DNA of 64,000 nt from positions 12,546,269 to 12,610,268 of the forward strand of contig JAOWCC010000655.1 in assembly GCA_030867875.1 (NCBI GenBank), given 5' to 3'. Under the pieces are notes generated by a model. It was not told the origin of the DNA. It worked only from the letters and a program-made list of their open reading frames with translations, and ran no database searches. This stretch comes from Actinernus sp. WN-2022. Lineage: Eukaryota > Cnidaria > Anthozoa > Actiniaria > Actinernidae. A program made the translations under genes and the position numbers. Positions 1 to 11,800 of the stretch are shown here, piece after piece; position 1 is the stretch's first letter; each line of letters starts with the position of its first letter.

Positions 1-345
1 TGAAAACATCGATAAACCTATTATAAATGGATACATGACGTAACTGTGACGTCATCAAGATGTCTACGGTAGATCAAATCATCGGATTTTGTTTAGGTCG
101 TCGGTCTTCATCATCCCACAAAAATTCAATCTTCTATGTTGGAAACTTTTGAAAATATAGCAAAGTGATAGATTTTAGGGCCATTTGTGCCAAGCCTGAA
201 TACATGCTTCATTCCTAGGCCTGATAGTCAAGCACTGAAAAAGAGTTTCATATAGGGGCCATTCTTTGGAACAGTTGTAAATGAAGGGATTCCGTGGATA
301 AATAAAGACATATGTATGTATGATGTATGTATGTATGTAGACCAA
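1..345 (+). mobile_element. LINE 3' tail remnant
   Basis: Ends with an AATAAA-like string at about 300 and a (TATG)n tail (308-340), like the LINE ends at 17285 and, inverted, 6490. A short stretch reads GAILWN, as in the C-terminus of non-LTR reverse transcriptases. Confidence 0.35.
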
Positions 346-740
346 ACCAGTTAGTCAGTACAATAACTGTTACGGACTGTAATAGTCCACTCATTCCAGG
401 AGTAATGAACTTGTCCGGCTTCTTCGAAGGCGAAGCTACTTGCTAGAGTTGTTGTGATAAGTTGCTTATGCTTTATCTAGCATGACAGTAATTAGTGCCA
501 ACAAATAATTAGCCTGGCTTAGGAGATGTGGGAATTAAGGAACGAAAAATTCGAAGCAAACTGAGAGAAACCTTTTTCCTCACGCTTCTGCGTTTTCTTT
601 CCATCAACTCGCCTTTTTCAGTTCGTCCTCTTTCCACTATCTACTCGCATTTTTCATCCCGTCACTAAGTCGTCTTCCCAAAGGCAATTACAAATATCAG
701 AAGGCCATAATAGGTGGGTTCACACTAGAATACTAGCTAA
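346..740. other. No gene seen
   Basis: Bases 346-400 resemble part of the element at 17395-17579 (CCAGTTAGTCAGTACA, TAATAGTCCAC). The rest shows no reading frame or motif. Confidence 0.4.
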
Positions 741-749
741 GTCTGTCTA

Positions 750-1060
750 AGGGGATGTTTACATGATACCGGAACGAGTTTCATTTCAGTCATTCCGGTA
801 TGAGTTTGATTCCGTGTTTACATTAAAGTCAGTGTAAGGAATGAGAATCAGACTGATGTGGAGCCCTCGCTATCGAAAACCAGCATGAATACAAAAACGG
901 TAAACATGGCTGGAGTAAAAGACAAATACGCATGCGTTACCCGCCCCAGTCTGCTCGGTCACTTGATTTCGTTCCGGAACGAAAGTGATACCGCGTTTAC
1001 ATGATACCGGTACAAGAACCGGTGTGAACTCATTCCAGAATGACTTCAGTTTCGTTCCAC
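750..1060. repeat. MITE-like unit with repeated GTTTACATGATACCGG
   Basis: The 16-mer occurs at 757-772 and 995-1010 in the same orientation, with partly palindromic CATTCCGG/CCGGAACG motifs around it. Confidence 0.35.
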
Positions 1061-2190
1061 CTAATGTCTTCACAAAAGCAAGCAGGATGCCCTTAGCTTG
1101 GAAAAAAGCAAAAGAAGGCCAAACAATGCATACGACTACGAGCCTCGTAAAACCCGACAAGTGTTCAGAAAGAGTGCCGAGTGGTCCACATCTGAACATA
1201 AAGAAGAATTGATGGGAACCAGCCGAGAGATTTGTTTCCAAGAAAGCTTAGATGGAAACAAACTCTGAATCGCTTGAAACCAACACTACGATTTTGCCGT
1301 GCTGTTTCAGACTCCTGCAAATCGCTGTCGTTGGCATTCAAGGCCTTTGATTTCTGTGCCCTTCCTTTGCCATTCAATAGGCTTTGTCCCTCAAGGTCTT
1401 TTTGTCTTTCCCATTTCCCAAGTCATAAGAAAACTAGAATAGGCTATAAAATATTTTCGATGTGGCTAGTACTTTGATCGGAAATCAACATTGGCGGGAA
1501 ATCTTGACAGATAGTTAAACTGTGATGAGAAATGATTGGCCGAGAGCTCGCAAATTGTTGACGCCAGACGGCTAATTTTTTTTAAGTGCTATTTTCTATA
1601 CGCTTTCGATTTTCAATCAAAATTGTTTTTAAAAAGCTCCAGCTCAAGAAGAATTTATTCGATTTGTCTGAATTTTTTACAAAATGTCAATTGATATCTC
1701 TGCTGCAAATTAAAATCGGGGAATTGGGAAATTCTTAAAAGAGAGCTCTTGACGGCGTTTTCCGCATATCTATTCGGATTATGTTTTCGCCGCTTTATGA
1801 TAACTTTTGAACTAAATCGAATTGCACGGTTTTGTAATACGATTCCTCCGAATTGCGACAAAGCAACCTTAACATTAGAGTTGGAGCATCTCACTAGATC
1901 GGAGAAACGGGATCGCGGAAAATTCAAGATTGTTAAAGATGTAGGTGCTTGCACAATTTCTCGCCATACCGGTCGAGTGCCGGGTGGAGAAAACAGACGT
2001 CACGAACGTTCTCATAAATAAAGCTTTCAGTGTTAATTTCCTATTTGTATTGCAAAAACCTTTCTTCGACAAGGGCAATCAAGTGGTTCAATGTTAAATG
2101 CGTAAAGTTCAAAAGTTCAAATTAAATAACAAAATAGTCAGACAAAGCAGTCATGCTGAAAGATAATACCGTTAATGCACGAATTAGCCT
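1061..2190. other. No gene seen
   Basis: Overlapping short frames on both strands have no domain and no splice context. Confidence 0.4.
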
Positions 2191-2194
2191 CACG

Positions 2195-2237
2195 CCACGG
2201 CTGCAAGAGCTCAAGTGACCTCAGCTTGCAGCCGTGG
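2195..2237. repeat. Hairpin, 13-bp arms
   Basis: CCACGGCTGCAAG and its exact reverse complement CTTGCAGCCGTGG are separated by 17 bases. Confidence 0.6.
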
Positions 2238-2500
2238 GGGTTTCGGTGAGTCCGCGATCGAAACGACACCCCAACGGCTGAAACCGAGCCTACTGGCCAT
2301 TTAATGTCCACTTAAAAAAAAGGAAATTTCAGAAATTCGTATCACTGTATCGCCGTATCACTGTATCTTGGTATACAATACAATACAAAAACGACTCTAC
2401 AAAAACCTGTATTTAAACACGATTTGTTTAAACGCAGCACAATTGCTGATGTGGTCGTGTATGAAAGAATACGATTAAAAATGATATATATATATATATA

Positions 2501-2641
2501 CAGTCGCTGCCAAAAAGGTTGTCCAGCAGAACATAACATAATACTTTAATATCCATTGTTTTGGCCTAGACAATAGCCCAAAACAATGGATATTATAGTA
2601 TTATATTATGTTCTGCTGGACAACCTTTTTGGCATTGACAG
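2501..2641. mobile_element. Palindromic MITE
   Basis: Arms of about 65 bp: the left arm starts CAGTCGCTGCCAAAAAGG; the right arm ends CCTTTTTGGCATTGACAG. The centre is CAATGGATATTA-type inverted sequence. TA-rich flanks fit a Tc1/mariner-type end but do not prove it. Confidence 0.65.
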
Positions 2642-4150
2642 GGTATAAACACACACATGCAGTTCACACATGGTATTTGCACACATATGTACAAATTTCA
2701 GAATTTTGAAAACGTTTCAGAATAGATGTATATAATATAACTTTCGCCAATAGAGACAGAGTCGCTGCTTTTGTCCGAAAGGCATCAGGCACTATAACCA
2801 AGTCAGAAATTTCAGACGTAATCTAGATGTAAGATAATATAAAATGTTACGGATCAAATGCAGCGTCTCTCTCATTTACGCTTAATTGCTGGAAAAGCGT
2901 AAATTGTTATTTATTTAGTAGGCTGTTCTTCTAGAGTTGACGCGCGAAAGAATTATGAGAAAGTTCTTTGATACTTGCAGGTAACGTATTCGTAACGTAT
3001 CACTGTATCTTGGTATCACCGTATCATTGTATCTTGTAACACTTTATATACGCCAAGCCGTTTTCAGATCGTCGTTTCTTTGGGCGCCACAAAATCCAAT
3101 TTTGGATTATCCCAAAGAAACACTCTTAGGCGTTCAAACACGTATTTATGCGAGAATTCTTTCCGATCAAACTGCCATTGTGCGTGATGCGGCAATTTGT
3201 TTGACTTTAGTGCATGATCGGCTGAAGACTGAGCTGGGATTGGTTAGTAAGAAAGTCCAGACATATGATTGACGTTTATGTCTAAGGTGTTTGATCTTAA
3301 TTAAAAGTCCAGACGTGACGTTTATGTCAATCAACAACAACATTTTATTTCGTACCTCTAAATATTAAATACAAAATTTAGTCAAAGAAAGAGGAATGAT
3401 AAAATTATGGTACAATCAACCTTAAAACAAATCAGGATTGCGCGCAAAAATTGCCTGGGATGTTGCAGAAGTAGAATCGAGTTCTACCTCGGCAACAAAT
3501 AGTATCCTATTCGCATCATTTCCTTTCAGCTCGTGCAATAAGAATGGGCATTGTCGCCCGCGCGAGATCAGGGAACTCCATGACTCATACCCCCGGCCAG
3601 CTAGGGAGAACACCCATACTCAAAACACCCAGGCTTATACGGGAAAAGCGGTTTATGCGAGTATCAAACGAATTTAAACTGAATTCGAGGCCGGGGAAGG
3701 AAAGGCATTGCCGTAGTCATTCGAGGTGTTATGTCGGAGTAGATAGAAGAGGAGCCAGCGCTAAGGGTACCCCAGCGGAAAGCAACTCAGTCGTACCTCC
3801 AGGGCGTAGGAATTGGACCAGCATCAAGTAATAGGATGTGGTGTGGGTATTGTGCCAGCCCACATGACTCATCATGTCCGCCCAACAAACTAATAACGAG
3901 CAGGTCTATTCTGTAGGACAATACAGTGGCGGCACCATCCAGAGTAAAAGACAGACAAACCGGCAGGGAGTAAGGCTGGAAACTGGGAAGGGGAAGGGAG
4001 AGAGGGTGCCATCCCCTGGGGAGCACGACCAGAATAACAGCCAGAGGCAAGGCGGGTTGATTGCAGTGGAATGTGGGGACGAGGGAAACCCAGGGGATGG
4101 CAGCCGGAGCGTCAGTAATCCGACTAGGGAATTAGTATCCCTTTCACGCT
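2642..4150. other. No gene seen
   Basis: Degenerate GTATCACTGTATCTTG repeats occur near 2340-2365 and 2995-3040. Several 60-96-codon frames lack domains. A Cys/His cluster (CGYCASPHDSSC) near 3845 is suggestive of a decayed retroelement gag but has no supporting context. Confidence 0.35.
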
Positions 4151-4157
4151 GCCATGG

Positions 4158-4200
4158 GAAATAGGGCGGGGCGGGGAGGTGATGGGGAAGGGGTGGTCGG
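4158..4200 (+). other. G-quadruplex-prone G-rich stretch
   Basis: At least four runs of three or more G (GGGCGGGGCGGGGAGG, GGGG, GGGG) occur within about 45 bases. Confidence 0.45.
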
Positions 4201-4839
4201 TGGAGGGGTACTAGACAGCATAAACGCTACAATACGTATACTCCCAAAATGAATGAAATAAAACAAATAGAACATAAAGACTAACCCATCGAATAAAAAC
4301 AGCACGGCACAAATGGAGCACGTGTGCGCGAATTACTCTGGCAGCTGATGCCAAACGTAGGATGAATGGGGAATAAAAACTAAATCATGAAAGGCGAACC
4401 AACTAGTAATACCAATGGCGTAATATAAACCTGTATAAGCGTTAAGCGAGAAAATGCGTGAGGAACAATAGGCTCATGGCAAACTACATGCCAAACGAAT
4501 GATGACAATAACACTTAGCCCCAAACTCCTTATGGTAAGTTATCCCGGGCACGAAATGGTCGTAACTACACATACAACGTGCACTGCAAATAGAGTTATA
4601 ATGGAACAGAGAAAGCTAACTTATGTAAATTGAAACAATGCTCCACAAAAACACACTTGTACTCGAGAAACAAGCACCCATGCTAAACTCACAAAAACGC
4701 ATACTAAAAAGGTAGTGTGCAAAGAAATAACAAGTCGAACGACCAGGAGAAAGCACTAACCGATCGAGGAACATCAATAATATCGTAGGAATCCTTGACC
4801 GTGAGGCAAACCCGTATAACGACCATGTATCAACTTCCG

Positions 4840-5790
4840 AACACTGCGTTAGTGCATAACAGTGGTGCCCATATGTCAAAGCAAATATATATATATAAAA
4901 TCCAAAAGGAAAAGATATGGCAACACAAGTACCAAACTCACGGCAGAGCATGCCAAAACGTGGAAAAAACGAATCGGAACATTATGGCACTGTACAAATC
5001 TGTATTTGTGAGGCCAGCACGGAAGCTCACGGCAACACATGTGCCAAACTCACGGCAGTACATGCGATGCAACGTGCAAAAATAAAGGACTAAACGAGGA
5101 ATATATAATTAACTAGAACATTTATACCGCACTATACAAATCCGTATTTGTGAGGGCAGCACATAAACTTATGCCAACACAAGTGCCAACGGCAAAACAT
5201 GCCAAACGTGCAAAATAAAGGCCTAAAAACGAAGAATAGAAAATTAACTAGAACACTTATACCGCACTGGGTGCAATTCAAGTACTAGGGGCCGGAAGTG
5301 AATAGTGTTTGACTGCCTATGAATACATTGCATCTCCCTGTCCCCAAAACGAACCCTAACAGTCATAAAACGAGTTCTCAAGTATTTAGAGCTAGGGTTC
5401 ACAAGTAAACGGTGAAATAGTACTGAATAATTGCAGTATTTTTGTTATTACAACCCGACACGTGACTTCCGGCCCCGAGTATTTGAATCAAGCCCCGCAC
5501 TGCACAAATCCGTATTTGTGAGGCCAGCACGTAAACTTATGCCAACATAAGTGTCAACGGCAAAACATGCCAAACGTGCAAAATAAAGGATTAAAAACGA
5601 AGAATAGAAAATTAACTAGAACATTTATACCGGCCGCACAAATCCGCATTTGTGAGGCCAGCACGTAAACCTATGCCAACACAAGTGCATGCCAACGGCA
5701 AAACATGCCAAACGTGCAAAATAAAGGACTAAAAACGAAGAATTGAAAATTAACAAGAACTTATACCGCACTACACAAATTCGCATCCAG
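4840..5790. repeat. Satellite-like tandem array, unit about 134-142 bp
   Basis: The segment ACAAATCCGTATTTGTGAGG recurs at about 4994, 5136, 5504 and 5638, with shared GCCAACACAAGTGCCAACGG and AAATTAACTAGAACA segments. A more degenerate copy lies upstream. The array is interrupted by a mobile element at 5270-5494. Confidence 0.75.
5270..5494. mobile_element. 225-bp non-autonomous element with 8-bp target duplication
   Basis: Inverted ends ATTCAAGTACTAGGGGCCGG and the complement of CCGGCCCCGAGTATTTGAAT. It is flanked by CCGCACTG on both sides (5262-5269 and 5495-5502). An 8-bp duplication is typical of hAT-type transposition. Confidence 0.7.
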
Positions 5791-6240
5791 ATACGTATAG
5801 TAGTAACGAAGGAATAAAGCAATATAGGCCAAAGTTGAATTACAACGAAGGCAAATACACCGGCGAAACTATCAAAGGAGACTAAAACGGTGATGCAACG
5901 CAAACCATGATAGACCAAAACAAAATACATACACAAGCGTAAGTGACCACGAGGACAAAACTGAACCACATAGTGAGAAAAAGGATGAAATTGCCTCTAG
6001 TTCTGGCGGCTGCATGAGCGACGGCTTCATGTCGGAGGAGCAGCTGGTGGAAGATCTTGACCACCTGGGACATTCTGTTGAGCTGCCGGGACTCTCGCGG
6101 CTTGGGGTGCTTGTCCTTCCATTTTCTTAGTACGCCGATACTGAAGCAGCGAGGAACGAGGTGTAGGTGTTCTGACGCGAACTGTGCGACGAACCTTGGT
6201 GGAGTTCTTATTTATACTCGCTTTGTAAGGGACTGGTGTG
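5791..6240. other. No assigned gene; GC-rich island 5990-6130
   Basis: The island is open on both strands (plus: 38 codons from 6014; minus: a longer frame with LNRMSQVVKIFHQLLLRHE). Composition differs from its surroundings. No domain was recognised. Confidence 0.3.
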
Positions 6241-6489
6241 AATAGCTGTTATTACGGCTGAGCCAAATACCATGAAACGGTCAGCGGTTTCACCCATCTT
6301 ATCGGGTCATCGACTCGTTTGAGGCTGTATCAGCTTTGAGCTTGTTTAATAAATTTTTCCATGAAATATCATCGTTTTACTCTGCTTTATCATTCCTGTC
6401 TCTTCATTCGATGCACTAGTAGCGATTGTAAGACGCTGAATGGCCTATGGTTGGACTAACCGATGTCATAAGGCTGAATGCGAAGAGGA

Positions 6490-7062
6490 GTTATACATAC
6501 ATACACTTTATTTATACACGAGTAAACATCAGTAATAGCATAAAACAATTACAAAATACAGAGATTGTAAAAAAATAAAATATGCCTACTGTTTTACATG
6601 AATGTCGTGTGTTGAAGTATGATAGTTAAGAATAGGTTACAATATTAAGAGTTAGGTTACAATATTAATAATTATTTTCTTAAACATACTTATTTTATCG
6701 GAGGCTCTGACATCCTCGGGCAGTGCATTCCATATCTTTGCCCCGTCAAAACGAAAGCATTTTTTACCGAAGTTTCTGCGCGGATGAGGAAAGGAGATTT
6801 TAGTCGACGGGCCTCTGAGATTATATCGAATAGCTTCGATCGGTTCTTCTTTCAAACATTTTAGTCAGATACGTATACTCGGGTGCAAGGCCGTACAGTG
6901 CTTTATAGAACATGACTGCTTTTTGAATGGCCCTTTGAGATTCTAGTCTTTTCCACCCTAGGTTACTCAGTAGCTCGTCAACATGTGTATGGAATGATAG
7001 ACCAGTTAGTATGCGGGCTGCTCTGTTTTGTAGTTTTTGTAACTTGTCAGAGAACCCTTGGT
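6490..7062 (-). pseudogene. LINE reverse transcriptase C-terminus and 3' tail
   Basis: On the minus strand, LQKLQNRAARIL, LGWKRLESQRAI, FYKALYGLAPEY and FDGAKIWNALPEDVR read in order, the standard C-terminal block of non-LTR retrotransposon ORF2. The element ends with AATAAAGTGTATGTATG. It is 5' truncated. Confidence 0.75.
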
Positions 7063-7065
7063 TTA

Positions 7066-7640
7066 AAGTGCATATAACCCTTTTGCAATTTTTATTGCTT
7101 ACGAACCTCCGAAGAGTTTTGAGTACTTCTGTGAAGAATGTTTAGGTTTTGAGTGAATACTTTATGTTCTACGCTTGTTTGAAATCGTGTAAATGTGACC
7201 TTTCCTGATCCATGACCGCGTAAGCAAAAGCCTGGGTAGATACCTGTATTTACGTCATCTTGATGTCATATAATTAATTCGGCTTTGCAATCATTTCAAT
7301 AAATACTTAACATGTTGACTAAAATGACTTTTTTCTTTACTAACAACTGGCAAACTGTGTTTATTTTCTATGCATCGATGTTGTTGTGATAGAAAGGCGC
7401 TATGGAGAATAATGCATTAATGAGGTGACGTATATACAGGTTTCGACCCAGGCTTTTACTTACGCGGACATGGGTCAGGAAAGGTCACAAAAGGTCATAT
7501 TTACACGATTTCAAACAAGCATAGAACATAAAGTATTCACTGTAAACCAAAACGTTCTTCACAGAAGTACTCAAAACTTTTCGGTGGTTCATAAGCTATC
7601 AAAATTGCAAAAGGGTTATAGGCACTTTAAGTGTGAGTTG
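7066..7640. repeat. Inverted duplication, arms about 200 bp
   Basis: 7066-7262 and 7427-7640 are near-identical in opposite orientation (for example AGGAAAGGTCACA and TTTACACGATTTCAAACAAGC on both), separated by about 160 bp. Confidence 0.75.
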
Positions 7641-8049
7641 TTGACTTTACGGACCCAAGAAGCTTCTGAAGACAAGGCTTGTAAAAACATTTCGTCATAT
7701 CACTCCAGTGGCCAAGGACAGACATTTCTTTAGAAAATAATCGTTTGGGGCATCATCTTCTTGGTGATCTCCGTTCAACGTGACTCCATCTCTGTACCAT
7801 TTTGAAATGGTTGACCCGAAAGCCTCGTTTTCATGAGGACTGATGGGTGAAACCAATGACCATTTGGCTCAGCCGTAATAACGGCTATTGCAGCTGGCAA
7901 CTATGGCGCGCAATGTTGCAGCGTGTGTACGTACTTTAAGTGACTTGAGACTGACTTGGTGCCTTGGAGTTAGCCGGCGTCTAAGACCGTCTAAGCCAAA
8001 AATCGGCATTTCTGACTTAGCAGTTCCCACCTGATTGTTTTACTGGTGG

Positions 8050-8270
8050 TACTTACTGGTTAGCTCAGTTGGTAGAGCACGGTGAAGGGTACGGGAGGTC
8101 GCGGGTTCGAATCCCAGCCGCGTCCTTGAGCAGGGACGTAAAAATCGTTGGCCTTGTCTCTTTCCTCTTTTAATCTATACGAGGGAGACGTGAAAGAACC
8201 TGTTGTGTTATTTCGAGAAATAGTAGGGAATTGTCTCCCAACGGCACAACAACCAAATATTCTGAGGTAC
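8050..8270 (+). mobile_element. tRNA-derived SINE
   Basis: Pol III A box TAGCTCAGTTGG and B box GGTTCGAATCC lie about 30 bases apart. The acceptor and T stems do not pair, so it is not a working tRNA. The body has GGACGTAAAAATCGTTGG, shared with 10520. Confidence 0.55.
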
Positions 8271-8558
8271 TAACTCATGATTGTAAACTGCACGGCAGCA
8301 CATTGCGCCACAATAGCAGTCCGTATCACAAAAATAAACTTTAATTTTTTAAATTTTTATTTAAACAATATTAAGACTTAACATTTGCTCTAAGAGCATA
8401 GAAGCTCATCTAGAGAGCTTATGTTAAATAAATTACAAGGATATAGCCGCGTTACAGGTCAGACGATAATAATAATAGTTGTAGGAGTTGAGTACACGTA
8501 TATAAGAGCACCACAACTAGTACATGCAGGTGATGATATATTCATATAGAATTTGCGC

Positions 8559-8566
8559 TATATAAA
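8559..8566 (+). promoter_or_regulatory. Possible TATA box of the Ig-ShKT gene
   Basis: TATATAAA lies about 235 bases before the ATG. Position relative to a transcription start is unknown, and such strings are common in AT-rich DNA. Confidence 0.25.
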
Positions 8567-8798
8567 TGAATACTTTAAACCTTTACCTTTAGTGTGAATC
8601 CACCGTCTATTATCAGTTGACATTCATCTAAAAATAAGCTCTAGATCTGGGCCACTGCGAAACAATGAGAGGTCAAGCATTGTTCTCTTGTGGACGTAAC
8701 AGAAAGTAAAAGCACACCCACTAATTTAGCTGATGACATATTATTGACGTAAAGTCTGTTTACTTGAGCTTGAGGGCTTCGGCAAACATTACCGAGAA

Positions 8799-8850
8799 AT
8801 GTTGAAGTTTTGTATCTTCGCTCTGCTCTCATTGTTTCTTCAAGTAAAAG
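8799..8850 (+). CDS. Ig-ShKT gene exon 1: start codon and signal peptide
   Basis: Encodes [17 protein letters not shown], a short basic N-terminus followed by a hydrophobic core typical of a signal peptide. The exon ends AAAAG with a strong donor GTAAGTAA, leaving phase 1. This is the only ATG that gives a signal peptide in phase with the Ig exon at 19922. Confidence 0.75.
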
Positions 8851-11800
8851 GTAAGTAAATATACCGGAATTGAAAGTGCTTTGATATTCCAAGAGTAAAC
8901 ATGACATTAGTTTTGATTATAGCATCTTACTTATCAGCCTGAACGCAGATCAAAGCCTGTTTGAGCTTAATTGTCAAGCAAATTAAGTAATGTAAATCTG
9001 GTAAAATTTCACTCTCGTATGTAACACAAACATATAAACTAATTGTTGCTGAGTTTATTATAACCAAATCGGTCTATTATTATTCGATCAGTGAATTCAG
9101 TAGTAAGATATAATACGGTTTCAGTGCGATTTTCTTATCATGTGATGAAATTAATTTCATTACAGTAGTAAGGTCATGGTCTTCGATTGAATGAGCGCTG
9201 AAACAAGAATCGATGATAAACACTTAGTGACAACATAATAAAACAAAGGAGTATCGACTTCAATTAGTAGCTTTTATTAAGACAGGAACACTGTTTAGCG
9301 TATAATTAAGCGAGCATTTTACATAAAATCAGTGGAATAAACTTTGTGATATTTCCTCTTCTCAAATAACAAAACAAACCAACTCGTATTTCATGATAAA
9401 GAGCACAGCTCAAATAACGCTGCATATAAACCCATAGCATCGATTCATTTGTCACCATTTTAATAATTTCGGCACAGTTTCGTGGCTATTGAAATTATTC
9501 AGATATCACGCCGTGAAAACTCTCCATGCATCGCGGCCCAATATTTAGCATAATGTATATGCGGTATTATATTTTTAGTCATTTATTTTGAGACTTCACG
9601 CAGAGCACACTGCGCCTATGTATCATTTTCAGGGTTTGGGTTCCTATGTATCATGGTTCCACCCGGAACTGTTTACCTAGGGTTTTAGTTCCTCAGGAAA
9701 AAAGTGAAAATGAGCGGAAAATGTTATATGGACGTGAAGATAACGAAGAAAAAAATTAGAGATTGTCCGTAACTAGGTTTTTTCATATCTTATCGCTTCC
9801 ATCACTTCATAAAGTCTCCTGTTCATTTTGTCTTGTGGTAGGTAGAGAAGTGCGCGCTGGTGTCGTAACTCGCTGTTAATCTGCTCTACTTTCGGTCAAA
9901 AATCATCTGAATTGTTTTAATTATGCGAAAATACTCGTTGGACACTCAGTTATACATAGCGATGCTTAGTTTTGAAGACGAAAGCATTTGAGCTGATTAA
10001 ATTTCAGGCTAATATCAAAGACACCAGTTTAAAACTTGAACACGTTGGACCGACATTTTCAAGCTTTTCATTATCGTAATCCATTCAATCCTTACGACCG
10101 CCGTGGGCGTAGCTGCCTTTAAGCCGGTAAGCCCGGGCTTACAAACTTTCTGGACATGTCTATTATCCGAACATTCATTAGTCTGTTCTTGATTCACTTA
10201 CCTCCCTAACGGGCTTACAAACCAAAAATGGCTAGCTACGCCGCTAGCGCTGACCGCTGTAGCCCGATAATCTCAGTTTTCTGTACGAAACTTGGCCATT
10301 ATTTTTAGTTTCTCTGAGTTTGAATATAATTTTGAGCTTTTCAAAGTAATGCTAAAATAGCTAACATGGCCCCAATTCAATTCAATCCATTTTATTTAGC
10401 ACTATCTTTAAGAGCCTAAGGTTTATAATGATTTCTGAATAGGGAAAAAAGAATAAAACAAAAGAGAATAGAGAGCCAATAATATATGAGTGCTGTAGAG
10501 GTCAAAGGAGCAAAGCTCGGATAAGGACGTAAAATCGTAGGACTAGTGTCCCCAATTAGCTGCAAAGCTAAATACATTGACACTTAAATAAAGTCACTTA
10601 CTTTCTTACTTACTTTCGAGTTGACCCCTATATAAGCATGGTTAAAAAAAGGGGAGCACTTAAAATAAATAATTGTAATACATGTGCATTTTATAATACA
10701 AGAAAAGAAAGAGGAAAAAGCTGAAAAAGGAAATAGTAATAACAAAGAATTTTAGTTACAATGATGTTCAAAAGGAAGATAACGAAACTAAATTACATAC
10801 ATACGGCAGTATTATATGTTACACATTATTGTCTGTGATGAAAAAGGTAAATAATAATAATATATACAGATACGAAAAAGCAAAAGGAGAATACGACAGA
10901 AATTTGGACTAGCTCTGGAAAGATAAGAGGAACTGCTTATATTGCTTTCTGAATAAATTAAATGGTCCTAACGTCTGGCTTATAAAAAATCGCAGCATAT
11001 CTGGTATTATGGCAGTGGACTTCTGATACTGGTTTAATGAAGTCTTTAAAAATAGGGGGATGTTATTGTTGTTGGTTTGGATTTGGTGAGCAAATAATGA
11101 GATATTTTAGGTTACAAATATTCTCTAGTATATGTATCTCAAGAATTTTGTAATACGATTCCTCACTTTCCCTGCTTGACACAAAAAAAAAATACTTCTG
11201 ATACACTTGTTTTGTTTCGTGGAAATTTTAGTTAGTTTGGATTTGTAAGTATTACCCCAGCTCATTACACCATAATTCAAATAGGGATAGATCGTTGTGT
11301 AATATATTTGTGTCAGGGTTTTCAAATTTAGATAATACCTTAATGTATAAAGAATAATACTCATATTTTTTTATTAACACCAAGGCCCTGTCCACACTAA
11401 TCCGGATAAATTCGGAAACGCATCTTTTTTTATCCGTTTAGGCCTTCCGTCCACACTAAAACGGCTAAAAAAATCCCGGGACGGGACCCTGATTGCCCCC
11501 TTTTTGGGAAAAACCCTGATGCCTAAAAATACTGAACCCCGACACTGACTGCACCCAAATTAAACTCAAATCCTGACCATGATCTGCCCAAATCAGGTCA
11601 AAACCTTGACCCTACCTGCTCAAACTGAGCTCAAACCCATAACCCACCCCTGCGGCACATACATAATACGTCACAAACAGGAGTACCCCCCCCCCGGAAA
11701 AAGATTTGTCCAGATCTTTTTGAAGACCCTTTCCAGGGTGTATAAATTCGAAAACGTGTGGACGGCGACGAAAGCGATAGTGTGAACGGAATACGTTTTT

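Larger units (their letters stand above)
6241..7889. mobile_element. 1.65-kb inverted-repeat element with nested contents
   Basis: The ends are inverted copies of about 70 bp: AATAGCTGTTATTACGGCTG at the left and its near complement at the right, each followed inward by GGTTTCACCCAT-type sequence. Inside are a LINE 3' end and a 200-bp inverted duplication. No clear target duplication was found. Confidence 0.6.

Noticed and set aside
870..1477. Overlapping frames of 70-123 codons
   Set aside because: Several mutually overlapping frames on both strands in a repeat-like region, none with a domain.
3874..4164. Gene in a G-rich region
   Set aside because: Amino-acid make-up follows the G-rich composition; no motif.
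8050..8135. tRNA gene
   Set aside because: A and B boxes are good, but the acceptor and T stems do not pair and the sequence continues into a SINE body.
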